Shown in pieces: positions 1 to 5,183 of a stretch of DNA of 6,322 nucleotides. The stretch is from NCBI GenBank assembly GCA_003136075.1, contig PNBP01000166.1:31550-37871 (forward strand), in the 5' to 3' direction. A model generated the notes under the pieces. It searched no databases. It saw only the letters and a program-made list of their open reading frames with translations, and had not been told where the DNA came from. Position 1 is the stretch's first letter. Each line of letters begins with the position of its first letter. The position numbers and the translations under genes were made by a program. This DNA is from Methanoregula sp. GTDB lineage: Archaea; Halobacteriota; Methanomicrobia; Methanomicrobiales; Methanospirillaceae.

Positions 1-1
1 A

Positions 2-247
2 CTTGCGGAAAAGGCATACGAGCACCTTGGCGCTTTGTTCACCAATGCGTATGAACTTGTCCGAGACTGCCTGTGTGAAAAAGGCTGCCCGTCCTGTATC
101 TATTCCCCCAAATGCGGGAACGATAATGCTCCACTCGATAAGGACGCAACGGTGCAGATTCTTAAATTGTTGACTGTACAGTCAAAAGAACCCGAATCAC
201 TCGGCTGTCCGGATGATCCGGGCATGATGATCGTGTCAGCACATTAG
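2..247 (+). CDS. C-terminal end of a DEAD/DEAH-box helicase with DUF1998-type zinc domain (partial)
   Basis: The reading frame is open from the left edge (first full codon at position 2) to TAG at 245-247, giving the last 81 residues; the start and the ATPase motor lie outside the window. The diagnostic stretch is at residues 23-46: cysteines at 23, 25, 29, 32 and 38 in the pattern CxC-x3-C-x2-C-x5-C, followed by GNDN and LDKDA. This GCPSC...SPxCGN signature is typical of the C-terminal zinc-binding part of DUF1998 helicases (the MrfA/Hrq1 group), 3'-5' DNA helicases linked in bacteria and yeast to mitomycin or crosslink repair. The archaeal substrate is inferred only by family. The last 25 residues look like a variable tail. 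It is the only plus-strand gene, and its stop overlaps the stop of the converging HTH gene by four bases. Confidence is high for the family, lower for exact function. Confidence 0.85.
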   Translation, partial: LAEKAYEHLGALFTNAYELVRDCLCEKGCPSCIYSPKCGNDNAPLDKDATVQILKLLTVQSKEPESLGCPDDPGMMIVSAH

Positions 248-477
248 TCTACAAGGATATACTGGGTTTCATACTCCGGTTCATCATTCTCAAAGATGAA
301 CAAATCATCAATTTTCGCATGCAATGTTTTTGCAATATCGTGAGCAAGTTTCAGCGAAGGATTGTATTTCCCTTGCTCAAGAAAAACAATTGTTTCCCGC
401 CGCACTCCGACCGCTTTTGCAAGATCCTCCTGGGTTATGCCAAACCGGGCACGATATACCTTTACCTTCGTCTGCAC
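244..477 (-). CDS. Small XRE-family HTH transcriptional regulator (YozG-like)
   Basis: A 77-residue DNA-binding protein, almost entirely one Cro/C1-type helix-turn-helix domain. Residues 14-23 ([10 protein letters not shown]) form the positioning helix and about 26-36 ([11 protein letters not shown]) the recognition helix, followed by [13 protein letters not shown], a very typical run for small archaeal/bacterial YozG-type regulators, and DDLFIFE. An acidic tail of about 14 residues ends the protein. I chose the GTG at 475-477 because family members usually begin one or two residues before the KVKVYR-like stretch, and a GGGAGG ribosome site lies 10 bases upstream. The frame is open further, to ATG at 514-516 (AAAGGAG directly abutting, 90 residues) and TTG at 583-585 (113 residues), but that extra sequence looks non-native. 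Such regulators commonly sit beside small membrane proteins, as here, and are usually thought to repress their own cassette; the operator-like repeats at 781-830 fit that. Its ligand or signal is unknown. Confidence 0.88.
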   Translation of the reverse strand: MQTKVKVYRARFGITQEDLAKAVGVRRETIVFLEQGKYNPSLKLAHDIAKTLHAKIDDLFIFENDEPEYETQYILVD

Positions 478-767
478 GATAGACCGGCCTCCCGTATTTC
501 CGGCATCACGCAACATCTCCTTTTCAGAAAAAGTACATCTGGTAGATGCATGTGGAGAGGGCGAGTATGACACTTGAGAGGACAAGTGTTGTCTGGGATT
601 TCCCCATCTTTCCAGTGCCGGGTGATGCCGACAATGAGAAAGGCAAGTCCAGCTACCAGCAGTACCATCCCGATGATGGTTTCTCCCGTAGTCAGGATGA
701 TCGTAATGATACCACTGACAAACATGAGTGTCCCGATGGCAATCCGGTAGATATTTCGTGATTTCAT
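462..767 (-). CDS. Small integral membrane protein, probably frameshifted after residue 54
   Basis: Read without correction, this frame gives 101 residues from ATG 767 to TAA 464-462. Residues 1-54 look real: a short basic N-terminus (MKSRNIYR), a transmembrane helix at about 8-26, a GET turn, a second helix at about 31-48, then a charged RHWKDG. After residue 54 the frame becomes Cys/His/Arg-rich and polar, has third-position GC of only about 9 of 25 codons, and runs into the HTH gene. In the +1 frame the same DNA encodes a clean third transmembrane helix ending at TGA 526-524. Removing one G from the GGGG at 602-605 would give a tidy 80-residue, three-helix protein followed by a 46-base gap and the HTH start. 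I therefore think this is either a pseudogene, an assembly/sequencing error or a recoded gene. It resembles the small membrane proteins (for example DUF2178-like) paired with YozG-type regulators, but I cannot assign a family. Function unknown. Confidence 0.65.
   Translation of the reverse strand: MKSRNIYRIAIGTLMFVSGIITIILTTGETIIGMVLLVAGLAFLIVGITRHWKDGEIPDNTCPLKCHTRPLHMHLPDVLFLKRRCCVMPEIREAGLSCRRR
488..493 (-). promoter_or_regulatory. Ribosome binding site supporting the GTG start of the HTH gene
   Basis: Read on the minus strand this is GGGAGG, followed by 10 bases and then GTG (477-475). It is the best Shine-Dalgarno match near any candidate start of the HTH gene at usable spacing. The competing ATG at 516 has AAAGGAG with no spacer at all. 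Confidence 0.6.
524..607 (-). other. Third transmembrane segment in the +1 frame of the membrane gene (or a 27-residue membrane microprotein)
   Basis: In the +1 frame relative to the preceding gene, ATG 607-605 opens a 27-codon stretch ending at TGA 526-524. After a short polar start (MGKSQTT) it is a continuous hydrophobic span, [20 protein letters not shown]. About 16 of 25 codons end in G or C, against 9 of 25 in the other frame, so this is the frame that looks coding. The simplest reading is that it is the displaced C-terminal helix of the membrane protein. The alternative is a separate overlapping microprotein starting at its own ATG, but the upstream bases (TGGAAAG directly before ATG) are a poor ribosome site. 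Confidence 0.55.
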
Positions 768-780
768 TTCAGATCTTTGT

Positions 781-798
781 TGTTATAAATTTCTAACA
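781..798 (-). promoter_or_regulatory. Operator-like near-palindrome, copy 1
   Basis: TGTTATAAATTTCTAACA is a near-perfect palindrome: compared with its reverse complement it differs only at one symmetric pair of positions (6 and 13). It overlaps the proximal TATA-like box and lies 13 bases upstream of ATG 767. It recurs imperfectly at 813-830. Size and symmetry fit a dimeric XRE-type repressor, and the obvious candidate is the HTH protein encoded second in the cassette. Binding is inferred. Confidence 0.55.
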
Positions 799-812
799 TT
801 AAAGAATATTAA
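783..812 (-). promoter_or_regulatory. Candidate archaeal promoter of the membrane/HTH cassette
   Basis: Two A/T boxes on the minus strand could bind TBP. ATTTATAA (790-783) is the better sequence, but its centre is only about 20 bases from ATG 767, so a start site some 25 bases downstream would fall inside the gene. TTAATATT (812-805) would put the start near 782, leaving a leader of roughly 15 bases. No strong Shine-Dalgarno precedes ATG 767 (only AAAGATC), consistent with a very short leader. Both boxes are embedded in the operator-like repeats. Confidence 0.45.
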
Positions 813-830
813 TGTTATCTATTTCTAACT
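813..830 (-). promoter_or_regulatory. Operator-like near-palindrome, copy 2
   Basis: TGTTATCTATTTCTAACT matches copy 1 at 15 of the first 17 positions and keeps the TGTTA...TAAC outer half-sites. It starts 32 bases from copy 1, about three helical turns, so two dimers would sit on the same face of the DNA. The facing half-sites of the two copies extend into a perfect 9-base inverted repeat, TAACATTAA (794-802) and TTAATGTTA (809-817), around a 6-base centre that contains part of the distal TATA-like box. Confidence 0.5.
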
Positions 831-949
831 AGTACATGATCACCAGAATTTGATTGAATAATACATCCACAACGTCAATAATCCGTAGATGTATTTTGTT
901 TGAATTTTAACCTGCACCTCCTCCTCAGGAGGATCGGTCTCCAGTCAGA
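831..949. other. Intergenic region between the sepS terminator and the operator repeats
   Basis: This is an AT-rich stretch with no confident gene. It contains the inverted repeat at 860-895; a purine/pyrimidine-rich self-complementary element at 920-932 (CCTCCT-C-AGGAGG) that on the minus strand reads as an over-strong Shine-Dalgarno, GAGGAGGAGGTG; and a 25-codon micro-ORF (GTG 917-915 to TGA 842-840) with a hydrophobic, aromatic-rich product. On the same strand GGTGATC sits directly before an ATG followed by one codon and a stop (837-829). None of this is proven to be expressed. No tRNA-like or known riboswitch structure was recognised. Confidence 0.4.
860..895. repeat. Inverted repeat in the intergenic region
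   Basis: AATACATC (860-867) and GATGTATT (888-895) are perfect 8-base inverted arms around a 20-base centre. In RNA from the minus strand this would be a stem with a large loop. No T-run follows, so it does not look like a terminator. It may be another protein-binding site or a leader structure; I cannot say which. Confidence 0.35.
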
Positions 950-979
950 AATAAAATAATGAAAAAAATGATCAAAAAA
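950..979 (-). terminator. T-run transcription terminator of the prf1-argS-twy1-sepS operon
   Basis: Directly downstream of the sepS stop (986-984), the minus strand carries TTTTTT (979-974), TTTTTTT (968-962) and then TTATTTTAT (about 958-950). Successive U-rich runs without a strong hairpin are the usual archaeal terminator. No comparable T-runs separate the upstream operon genes, supporting one transcript that ends here. Confidence 0.75.
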
Positions 980-983
980 GGAA

Positions 984-2636
984 TTATTCATGCACGACCG
1001 ATCGCACACTTAAAAAGACCGGTCCCCGTACATCTACTTTCTTTTTGGTGTCGGTAATCGCACGCATCGCAAACTCTTCAATCTTCAGGTTGATATCACT
1101 GGGAAGTTTTGCCATCTTTACCTGGACAAGTGTTGCCCTGCCACACCGTGCCGCTTCCTCAATTCGTGCCGCTGCAAGGGCAGACGCGGCGTCAAGGTAC
1201 GTGATGCCGGTTGTAACTCCTTCGGTTCGCACGACTTTCCACTTCTCTGCGTCAGGCACTCCGAGGATGGAACCCTCATGTACAAAGATCTCGTTTGCGC
1301 AGGCAGGACCGCAGAGTTTTGCATTCACCTCTGTTTCTTCGACAACTACGTTTACTTTCATTGTCCCAAATACTCCCTGCCATGCATCAAACGAGCACGG
1401 GCCTGGTGCAGTGGCATTCTCCGCGGCGATTCGGGCAATTGCTGATGCAAGCATTTTTCCTTCTGTTGAAATTGGCTCTTCTCGCAAGTGCACGGCCCGG
1501 GCAATCTCCCGGTCGGTCACTGGTTTTGGGGAAAACTGGGGGTGTGAGAGCTGCCTGACATCGTTTGCATTGTAGGCGATCATTGCAAGGCGTTCGACGC
1601 CAAGGCCAAGGTTCATCACCGGGACACCGATGCCGTACTCGGCGAGTGCCGAGGGGGAGTACATCCCGAATGTTGCCACTTCGACCCACCCGTGAACCGG
1701 GTGACGGGCGTATACTTCCGTCTGTGAATCCGGCATGTAATACTTTGAGCGTTTCTCATCCGGCTGGAACCGGAAATCCGTGTACCCGAACGCGGAGAGA
1801 AGCGCTTCGCTTACGGCTTTTCCGTTTTCAATGGTCACATCTTCACCCACGATAACGCAGGATGCAGAGTGATAGGTCATTAGCCGGGTCGGCCCTTCTG
1901 CCTGTTCGCGCCGGAAGCACCGGTCGACCGAGAAGAGCTGGATAGGGAGCGGTGTCCGTTCCCAGATGGAGCCAAGCGTCATGAACCACCCGCTTGTCAT
2001 GTGGCTTCTTAAGGTGCTGCGCGAGGATTCGGGAACGAGCGATTTAAATTCCGGGAATACTGCATCGAGTATATGCACGACAATCCCGTCATCAACTCCA
2101 AGGACTTTTGATAGTTCATAAGTGAGTTCGTCCCCATCGATCTCTGATTTCTTATATGCATGGAGTGTTTCGCGGAGCCGTTCTTCAGTTTCCTTACTCA
2201 TGGGCTGGAAAGGTTCCTTATGACCTCTTTCGCCAACCGGTACTGCGTGGCTATGGATGAGCGGGCTCCGGTGACTCATGAGGATCTCGTTGATCTCATC
2301 CAGCTGCTTTTTTGCTATACCAACGTTTGGACGTGGCAGTCCGCCAATATAGAACACCCGGTCGAGCACCGCCATAGCTTCCGGGCCAAACTGCCGGTAG
2401 ATATCTTTCTCTTCGACTATGACCGGATTCTCAATCTCGTCAAAACCAAGTGAAAGGTAGATCTCCCGCAGCCGGTTAATGGTTTCAAATATTGGATGTG
2501 CCTGTGCCCGTTTGTACCTGAGTCTGGGGTATTTCGCATCCTGGCCAGCGGGGGTGATCACTGACGGGCCTTCATGCCATGCCCCTTCAAAATTTTCATG
2601 TGCTTTCTGTTTCCAGTCTTCGGGATTAAACTTCAT
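984..2636 (-). CDS. sepS: O-phosphoserine--tRNA(Cys) ligase (SepRS)
   Basis: A cytoplasmic class II aminoacyl-tRNA synthetase that charges tRNA-Cys with O-phosphoserine; SepCysS, not in this window, then converts the product to Cys-tRNA. The 550 residues closely follow the Methanocaldococcus jannaschii enzyme (about 539). The N-terminal helical part leads into KYPRL (35-39), NPVIV (70-74) and [11 protein letters not shown] (83-93), around motif 1. LRSHMTSGW (209-217) and YHSASC (255-260) carry the His/Thr and paired Ser residues that hold the phosphate, the latter next to motif 2 (DRCFRRE, 238-244). [10 protein letters not shown] (341-350) is motif 3. The C-terminal half binds the anticodon and ends in the hallmark SDINLKI (513-519) and VDVRGPVFL (534-542). 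Residues 107-151 are about 24 longer than in M. jannaschii. The ATG overlaps the twy1 stop as ATGA, with a GGAG site 8 bases upstream. It is the last gene of the operon. Confidence 0.97.
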   Translation of the reverse strand: MKFNPEDWKQKAHENFEGAWHEGPSVITPAGQDAKYPRLRYKRAQAHPIFETINRLREIYLSLGFDEIENPVIVEEKDIYRQFGPEAMAVLDRVFYIGGLPRPNVGIAKKQLDEINEILMSHRSPLIHSHAVPVGERGHKEPFQPMSKETEERLRETLHAYKKSEIDGDELTYELSKVLGVDDGIVVHILDAVFPEFKSLVPESSRSTLRSHMTSGWFMTLGSIWERTPLPIQLFSVDRCFRREQAEGPTRLMTYHSASCVIVGEDVTIENGKAVSEALLSAFGYTDFRFQPDEKRSKYYMPDSQTEVYARHPVHGWVEVATFGMYSPSALAEYGIGVPVMNLGLGVERLAMIAYNANDVRQLSHPQFSPKPVTDREIARAVHLREEPISTEGKMLASAIARIAAENATAPGPCSFDAWQGVFGTMKVNVVVEETEVNAKLCGPACANEIFVHEGSILGVPDAEKWKVVRTEGVTTGITYLDAASALAAARIEEAARCGRATLVQVKMAKLPSDINLKIEEFAMRAITDTKKKVDVRGPVFLSVRSVVHE

Positions 2637-3532
2637 ATTTCACGCTCCAGACAGACTACCCTGCTTAATCTGTTTTCATCCCGGATTTTATAATCGCATG
2701 CAGCGGCAATTTTTTCCGCAAACCTGCGCACATGATCATGCTCCGGCATGTTCTCTCTAGCCAACCTGTTTCGACTGTATCCCAGATACATGTATCCTTT
2801 CACCTCAACAAAGGTCGCTCCTGCGTCCTGCAGCAGCGCGGCATATTTTTCCGGATGGATATCGTTGAGCCCGGATACAAGGGTGATCCGCACCGCTGAT
2901 CGACGGCTGCCAAGCATGTGCAGGCTCTCGTTGATACGATCCCAATAATCTCCCATAGGCCGGCAGGTCTTTTCATAGGTTTCCTTGTCTGGCGCGGCAA
3001 GCGAGACGTACTGCTGGTACGGGTGGCAGCGGGCAAGCATGTCCGGGTTGGTGCCGTTGCTGACATGAAACGTTGTATAGCCATTTGAGTTGAATAGGTC
3101 AATGAGTTCAGGTAGCTGGCTGTAGAGTGTGGGCTCACCGGAAAGGGAGATCGCCACGTGTTTTGGATCGAGTGCCTCTTTCCACCGTTCCTCGGTCACG
3201 GTGTTTTCAAGAACTGCATTGTAGCCGGCAAGTGCCTTCTTTTGAAGTTTATGCACAGCTGCAAAGATGGGTTCGGGTGGGCACTCCATTTCCTCCGGCA
3301 TCTCATGTTCAAACGATCGCCAGCAGAAAAGACAGCGCTGGTTACAGCGCAAGGTGGGGGTCATCTGGACGCAGCGATGGCTTGCTATCCCATAGAACTG
3401 GTGCTTGTAGCACATTTCGCCACCTGCAAGCGCCCGCTTGCACCACATGCAGGGCTTGAGTGCGGCAGTTGATGCTGGAGAAAAAAACTGGTATCCCTGC
3501 TTTCGCAGGGCATTACATGGTGCTGATGGCAT
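2633..3532 (-). CDS. twy1: tRNA 4-demethylwyosine synthase, radical SAM enzyme (Twy1/Taw1)
   Basis: This enzyme condenses m1G37 of tRNA-Phe with two carbons of pyruvate, using S-adenosylmethionine and two iron-sulfur clusters, to form the tricyclic imG-14 base of the wyosine pathway. The 299-residue protein aligns readily from memory with M. jannaschii TYW1. C28, C41 and C54 have exactly the 13/13 spacing of the second-cluster cysteines (26/39/52 in M. jannaschii). K43 in CYK is the lysine expected to bind pyruvate as a Schiff base. C63, C67 and C70 form the radical SAM CxxxCxxC, followed by W71-R72. SGEPT (131-135) and VSNG (157-160) are further core motifs, and GYMYLGYSR (246-254) is typical of the family. 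I prefer ATG 3532 over the in-frame TTG at 3550: it places LRKQ at residue 9, as in homologues, and GGGATC lies just upstream. It overlaps argS by 20 bases and sepS by 4. Confidence 0.95.
   Translation of the reverse strand: MPSAPCNALRKQGYQFFSPASTAALKPCMWCKRALAGGEMCYKHQFYGIASHRCVQMTPTLRCNQRCLFCWRSFEHEMPEEMECPPEPIFAAVHKLQKKALAGYNAVLENTVTEERWKEALDPKHVAISLSGEPTLYSQLPELIDLFNSNGYTTFHVSNGTNPDMLARCHPYQQYVSLAAPDKETYEKTCRPMGDYWDRINESLHMLGSRRSAVRITLVSGLNDIHPEKYAALLQDAGATFVEVKGYMYLGYSRNRLARENMPEHDHVRRFAEKIAAACDYKIRDENRLSRVVCLEREI
2640..2648 (-). promoter_or_regulatory. Ribosome binding site of sepS
   Basis: Minus strand GGAGCGTGA, close to the archaeal GGAGGTGA consensus, lies inside the last codons of twy1 with 8 bases between GGAG and ATG 2636. 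It supports both the ATG start and re-initiation by ribosomes finishing twy1. Confidence 0.6.
3495..3510 (-). other. Stable GAAA-tetraloop hairpin at the argS/twy1 junction
   Basis: On the minus-strand mRNA, CCCUGC-GAAA-GCAGGG forms a perfect 6-bp, mostly G-C stem closed by a GNRA loop. It begins 2 bases after the argS stop codon and covers codons 8-13 of twy1. It could affect coupling or initiation at twy1, but it also encodes the conserved ALRKQG stretch, so it may be coincidental. Confidence 0.45.
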
Positions 3533-5183
3533 CGATCCCAAGTGTCTCAAGAGACTCTTTTAACGTATTCTGCGCAGCCTTTACAAGCGTCAGCCGGCGT
3601 GCCCTGACATCTCCTTCGCTCTTGAGGACCGGTTCGTAGTGGTAGAACGTGTTAAACGTGTCAGCAAGTTCGTGGGCATACGTGGCAAGGATGTGCGGGC
3701 GGAGCTCTGTGATCACCTTTTCGATAATTGCCGGGAACCGGGCGATCGACTTTGCCAGTTTGATCTCCTGCTCGGTTTCGAGATCGTAGCATTCAGTAAA
3801 CTGACCGGCTTTTTCAAGAATGCTGCAGGCACGGGCATGAGAATACTGGATGTACGGCCCGCTCTGGCGCTCGAAGTTCAGCGCTTCCTTCCAATCAAAG
3901 ACTGTGCTCTTTTCCGGAGAGACTTTCACGATATCGTAGCGGATTCCTGCAAGTGCAACGGACCGGGCGATCCCTCTCCGGGTTTCTTCATCAAGTTCCG
4001 GGCGCCGGTTGGACACATCGTCAAAGGCGCGTTTATTCACCTCGGTGATCAGGTCGTCTGCAGACACGAACTTCCCTGCACGTGTGCTCATTGAGCCTTC
4101 TGGCAGCGAAACAAATTCAAAATGGACGATATCCGGTGCTTTCTCCCCAAGGAGGGTGAGGGTGCAGCGGAGCTGTGCCCCGATCAGTTTGTGATCCGCA
4201 CCAAGAACGTCGATAACCCAATCAAAATTTGCGTCTTTCCATGTATGGAATGCAAGGTCCCGGGCGGCATAGACTGATGTCCCATCGCTGCGCCGGATCA
4301 CGTACTTGTTCTCAAACCCGAATTCCGAGAGATCCAGTGCAAGGGTTTCGTCGGTTCTTACTTGTGGAAGTTTTGATATCCGGCCGATAATCCGTTTGGT
4401 GTCGCCGTTCCTGATGAAATCGCTTTCCCAGACAAACCTGTCATGCTTAACGTTCAGGTTTTTTAGTGTTACCGCAAAGCCATCAAGACAGCGGGAAACT
4501 TCCCTGCGGAACTTCTTAACGGTCTCTGGATCGCCACCTTCGACAAGTTGCATGAGTTTGTCAACCTGCTGGGTGATCGTGGGATCTCTTTCAATTCCCC
4601 GGTTTGCCGCAATATAGACCCGGGCGATATGGGCGTCTTCTTTCTCTCCCTCTGCCTGGGTGCTGTCGAGGTGATCAAATCCCCATGCGACAATGGCAAT
4701 CTGCCTGCCCATGTCATTGACGTAGTACTGCACTTCGAGCCGGTATCCCGCCTTGCGGAATGCACGGGCGAGCGTATCACCGATAATTGAGTTACGGATA
4801 TGCCCGACATGAAGAGGGCCGTTTGGGTTTGCGCTGGTATGTTCAAGTACGACCCGGGTGTTCTTCTTTGGCAGGGTGCCATATCCCGGTTTCACGGCCT
4901 CTATAAGGGAGTCACGAACATAGCCGCTACCAAATCGAAAATTGATGTACGGGCCTTTTGCTTCGACACTGATTCCCATGCGGATCAGTTCCGGGTGTAT
5001 TGTGAGTTTTGTGGTAATCTCCTGTGCGATCAGTACCGGAGATTTTTTCTGTTGTTTTGCCAGACCAAATGCAACTGTCGACACGAGATCCGCATGTTCT
5101 CCGCCTTCGATTACCTGGATGTCGTCGATGCCTGTGCACTCTTGGAGTGCAGTTCTGATTGCTGTGAATGTTTCGTGCACCAT
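3513..5183 (-). CDS. argS: Arginyl-tRNA synthetase
   Basis: A cytoplasmic class I synthetase that ligates arginine to tRNA-Arg at ATP cost. The 556 residues are the normal length. The N-terminal additional domain (about 1-100, ending in the GPYINF run at 77-82), which contacts the tRNA D-loop, is present. The catalytic domain has EHTSANPNGPLHVGHIRN (114-131), containing the HIGH-equivalent HVGH (125-128), then YYVNDMGRQ (153-161), GADHK (328-332) and MSTRAGKFV (365-373) in place of KMSKS, a relaxed form usual for ArgRS. The C-terminal DALR anticodon-binding domain starts around GPYIQYSHARA (442-452) and runs to the end. Its ATG shares one base with the prf1 stop (TGATG), and its 3' end overlaps twy1 by 20 bases, so it lies within the operon. 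No key residue looks missing. Confidence 0.97.
   Translation of the reverse strand: MVHETFTAIRTALQECTGIDDIQVIEGGEHADLVSTVAFGLAKQQKKSPVLIAQEITTKLTIHPELIRMGISVEAKGPYINFRFGSGYVRDSLIEAVKPGYGTLPKKNTRVVLEHTSANPNGPLHVGHIRNSIIGDTLARAFRKAGYRLEVQYYVNDMGRQIAIVAWGFDHLDSTQAEGEKEDAHIARVYIAANRGIERDPTITQQVDKLMQLVEGGDPETVKKFRREVSRCLDGFAVTLKNLNVKHDRFVWESDFIRNGDTKRIIGRISKLPQVRTDETLALDLSEFGFENKYVIRRSDGTSVYAARDLAFHTWKDANFDWVIDVLGADHKLIGAQLRCTLTLLGEKAPDIVHFEFVSLPEGSMSTRAGKFVSADDLITEVNKRAFDDVSNRRPELDEETRRGIARSVALAGIRYDIVKVSPEKSTVFDWKEALNFERQSGPYIQYSHARACSILEKAGQFTECYDLETEQEIKLAKSIARFPAIIEKVITELRPHILATYAHELADTFNTFYHYEPVLKSEGDVRARRLTLVKAAQNTLKESLETLGIDAISTM

Noticed and set aside
478..585. N-terminal extension of the HTH protein (TTG 585 or ATG 516 start)
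   Set aside because: The added residues do not resemble the family and overlap the membrane gene's likely third-helix coding. The GTG at 477 matches the normal family start and has a spaced GGGAGG.
917..932. The CCTCCT/AGGAGG element as an intrinsic terminator or riboswitch
   Set aside because: Its arms are separated by a single base, leaving only a short 4-bp stem, and no T-run follows at the right place. No known riboswitch core was recognised.
959..1057. Plus-strand micro-ORF (about 32 codons) beginning ATGAAAAAAATGATC
   Set aside because: The nearest AGGAGG is about 26 bases upstream, too far to serve it. The frame overlaps the sepS 3' end and its lysine-rich start is just the complement of the terminator T-runs.
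1045..1575. Long plus-strand open frame (176 codons) opposite sepS
   Set aside because: It is fully antisense to a confidently identified SepRS, its product is low-complexity Ser/Ala/Arg-rich, and it shows no recognisable motif. This is the expected shadow of a GC-rich third-position frame.
3533..3550. Upstream TTG start for twy1 (six extra residues)
   Set aside because: It would overlap argS by 38 bases and extend beyond the usual N-terminus of the family. ATG 3532 has an upstream GGGATC and the right distance to LRKQ.
3639..4094. Plus-strand open frame (151 codons) opposite argS
   Set aside because: It is antisense to conserved ArgRS domains and has no family signature or credible ribosome site; treated as a shadow.
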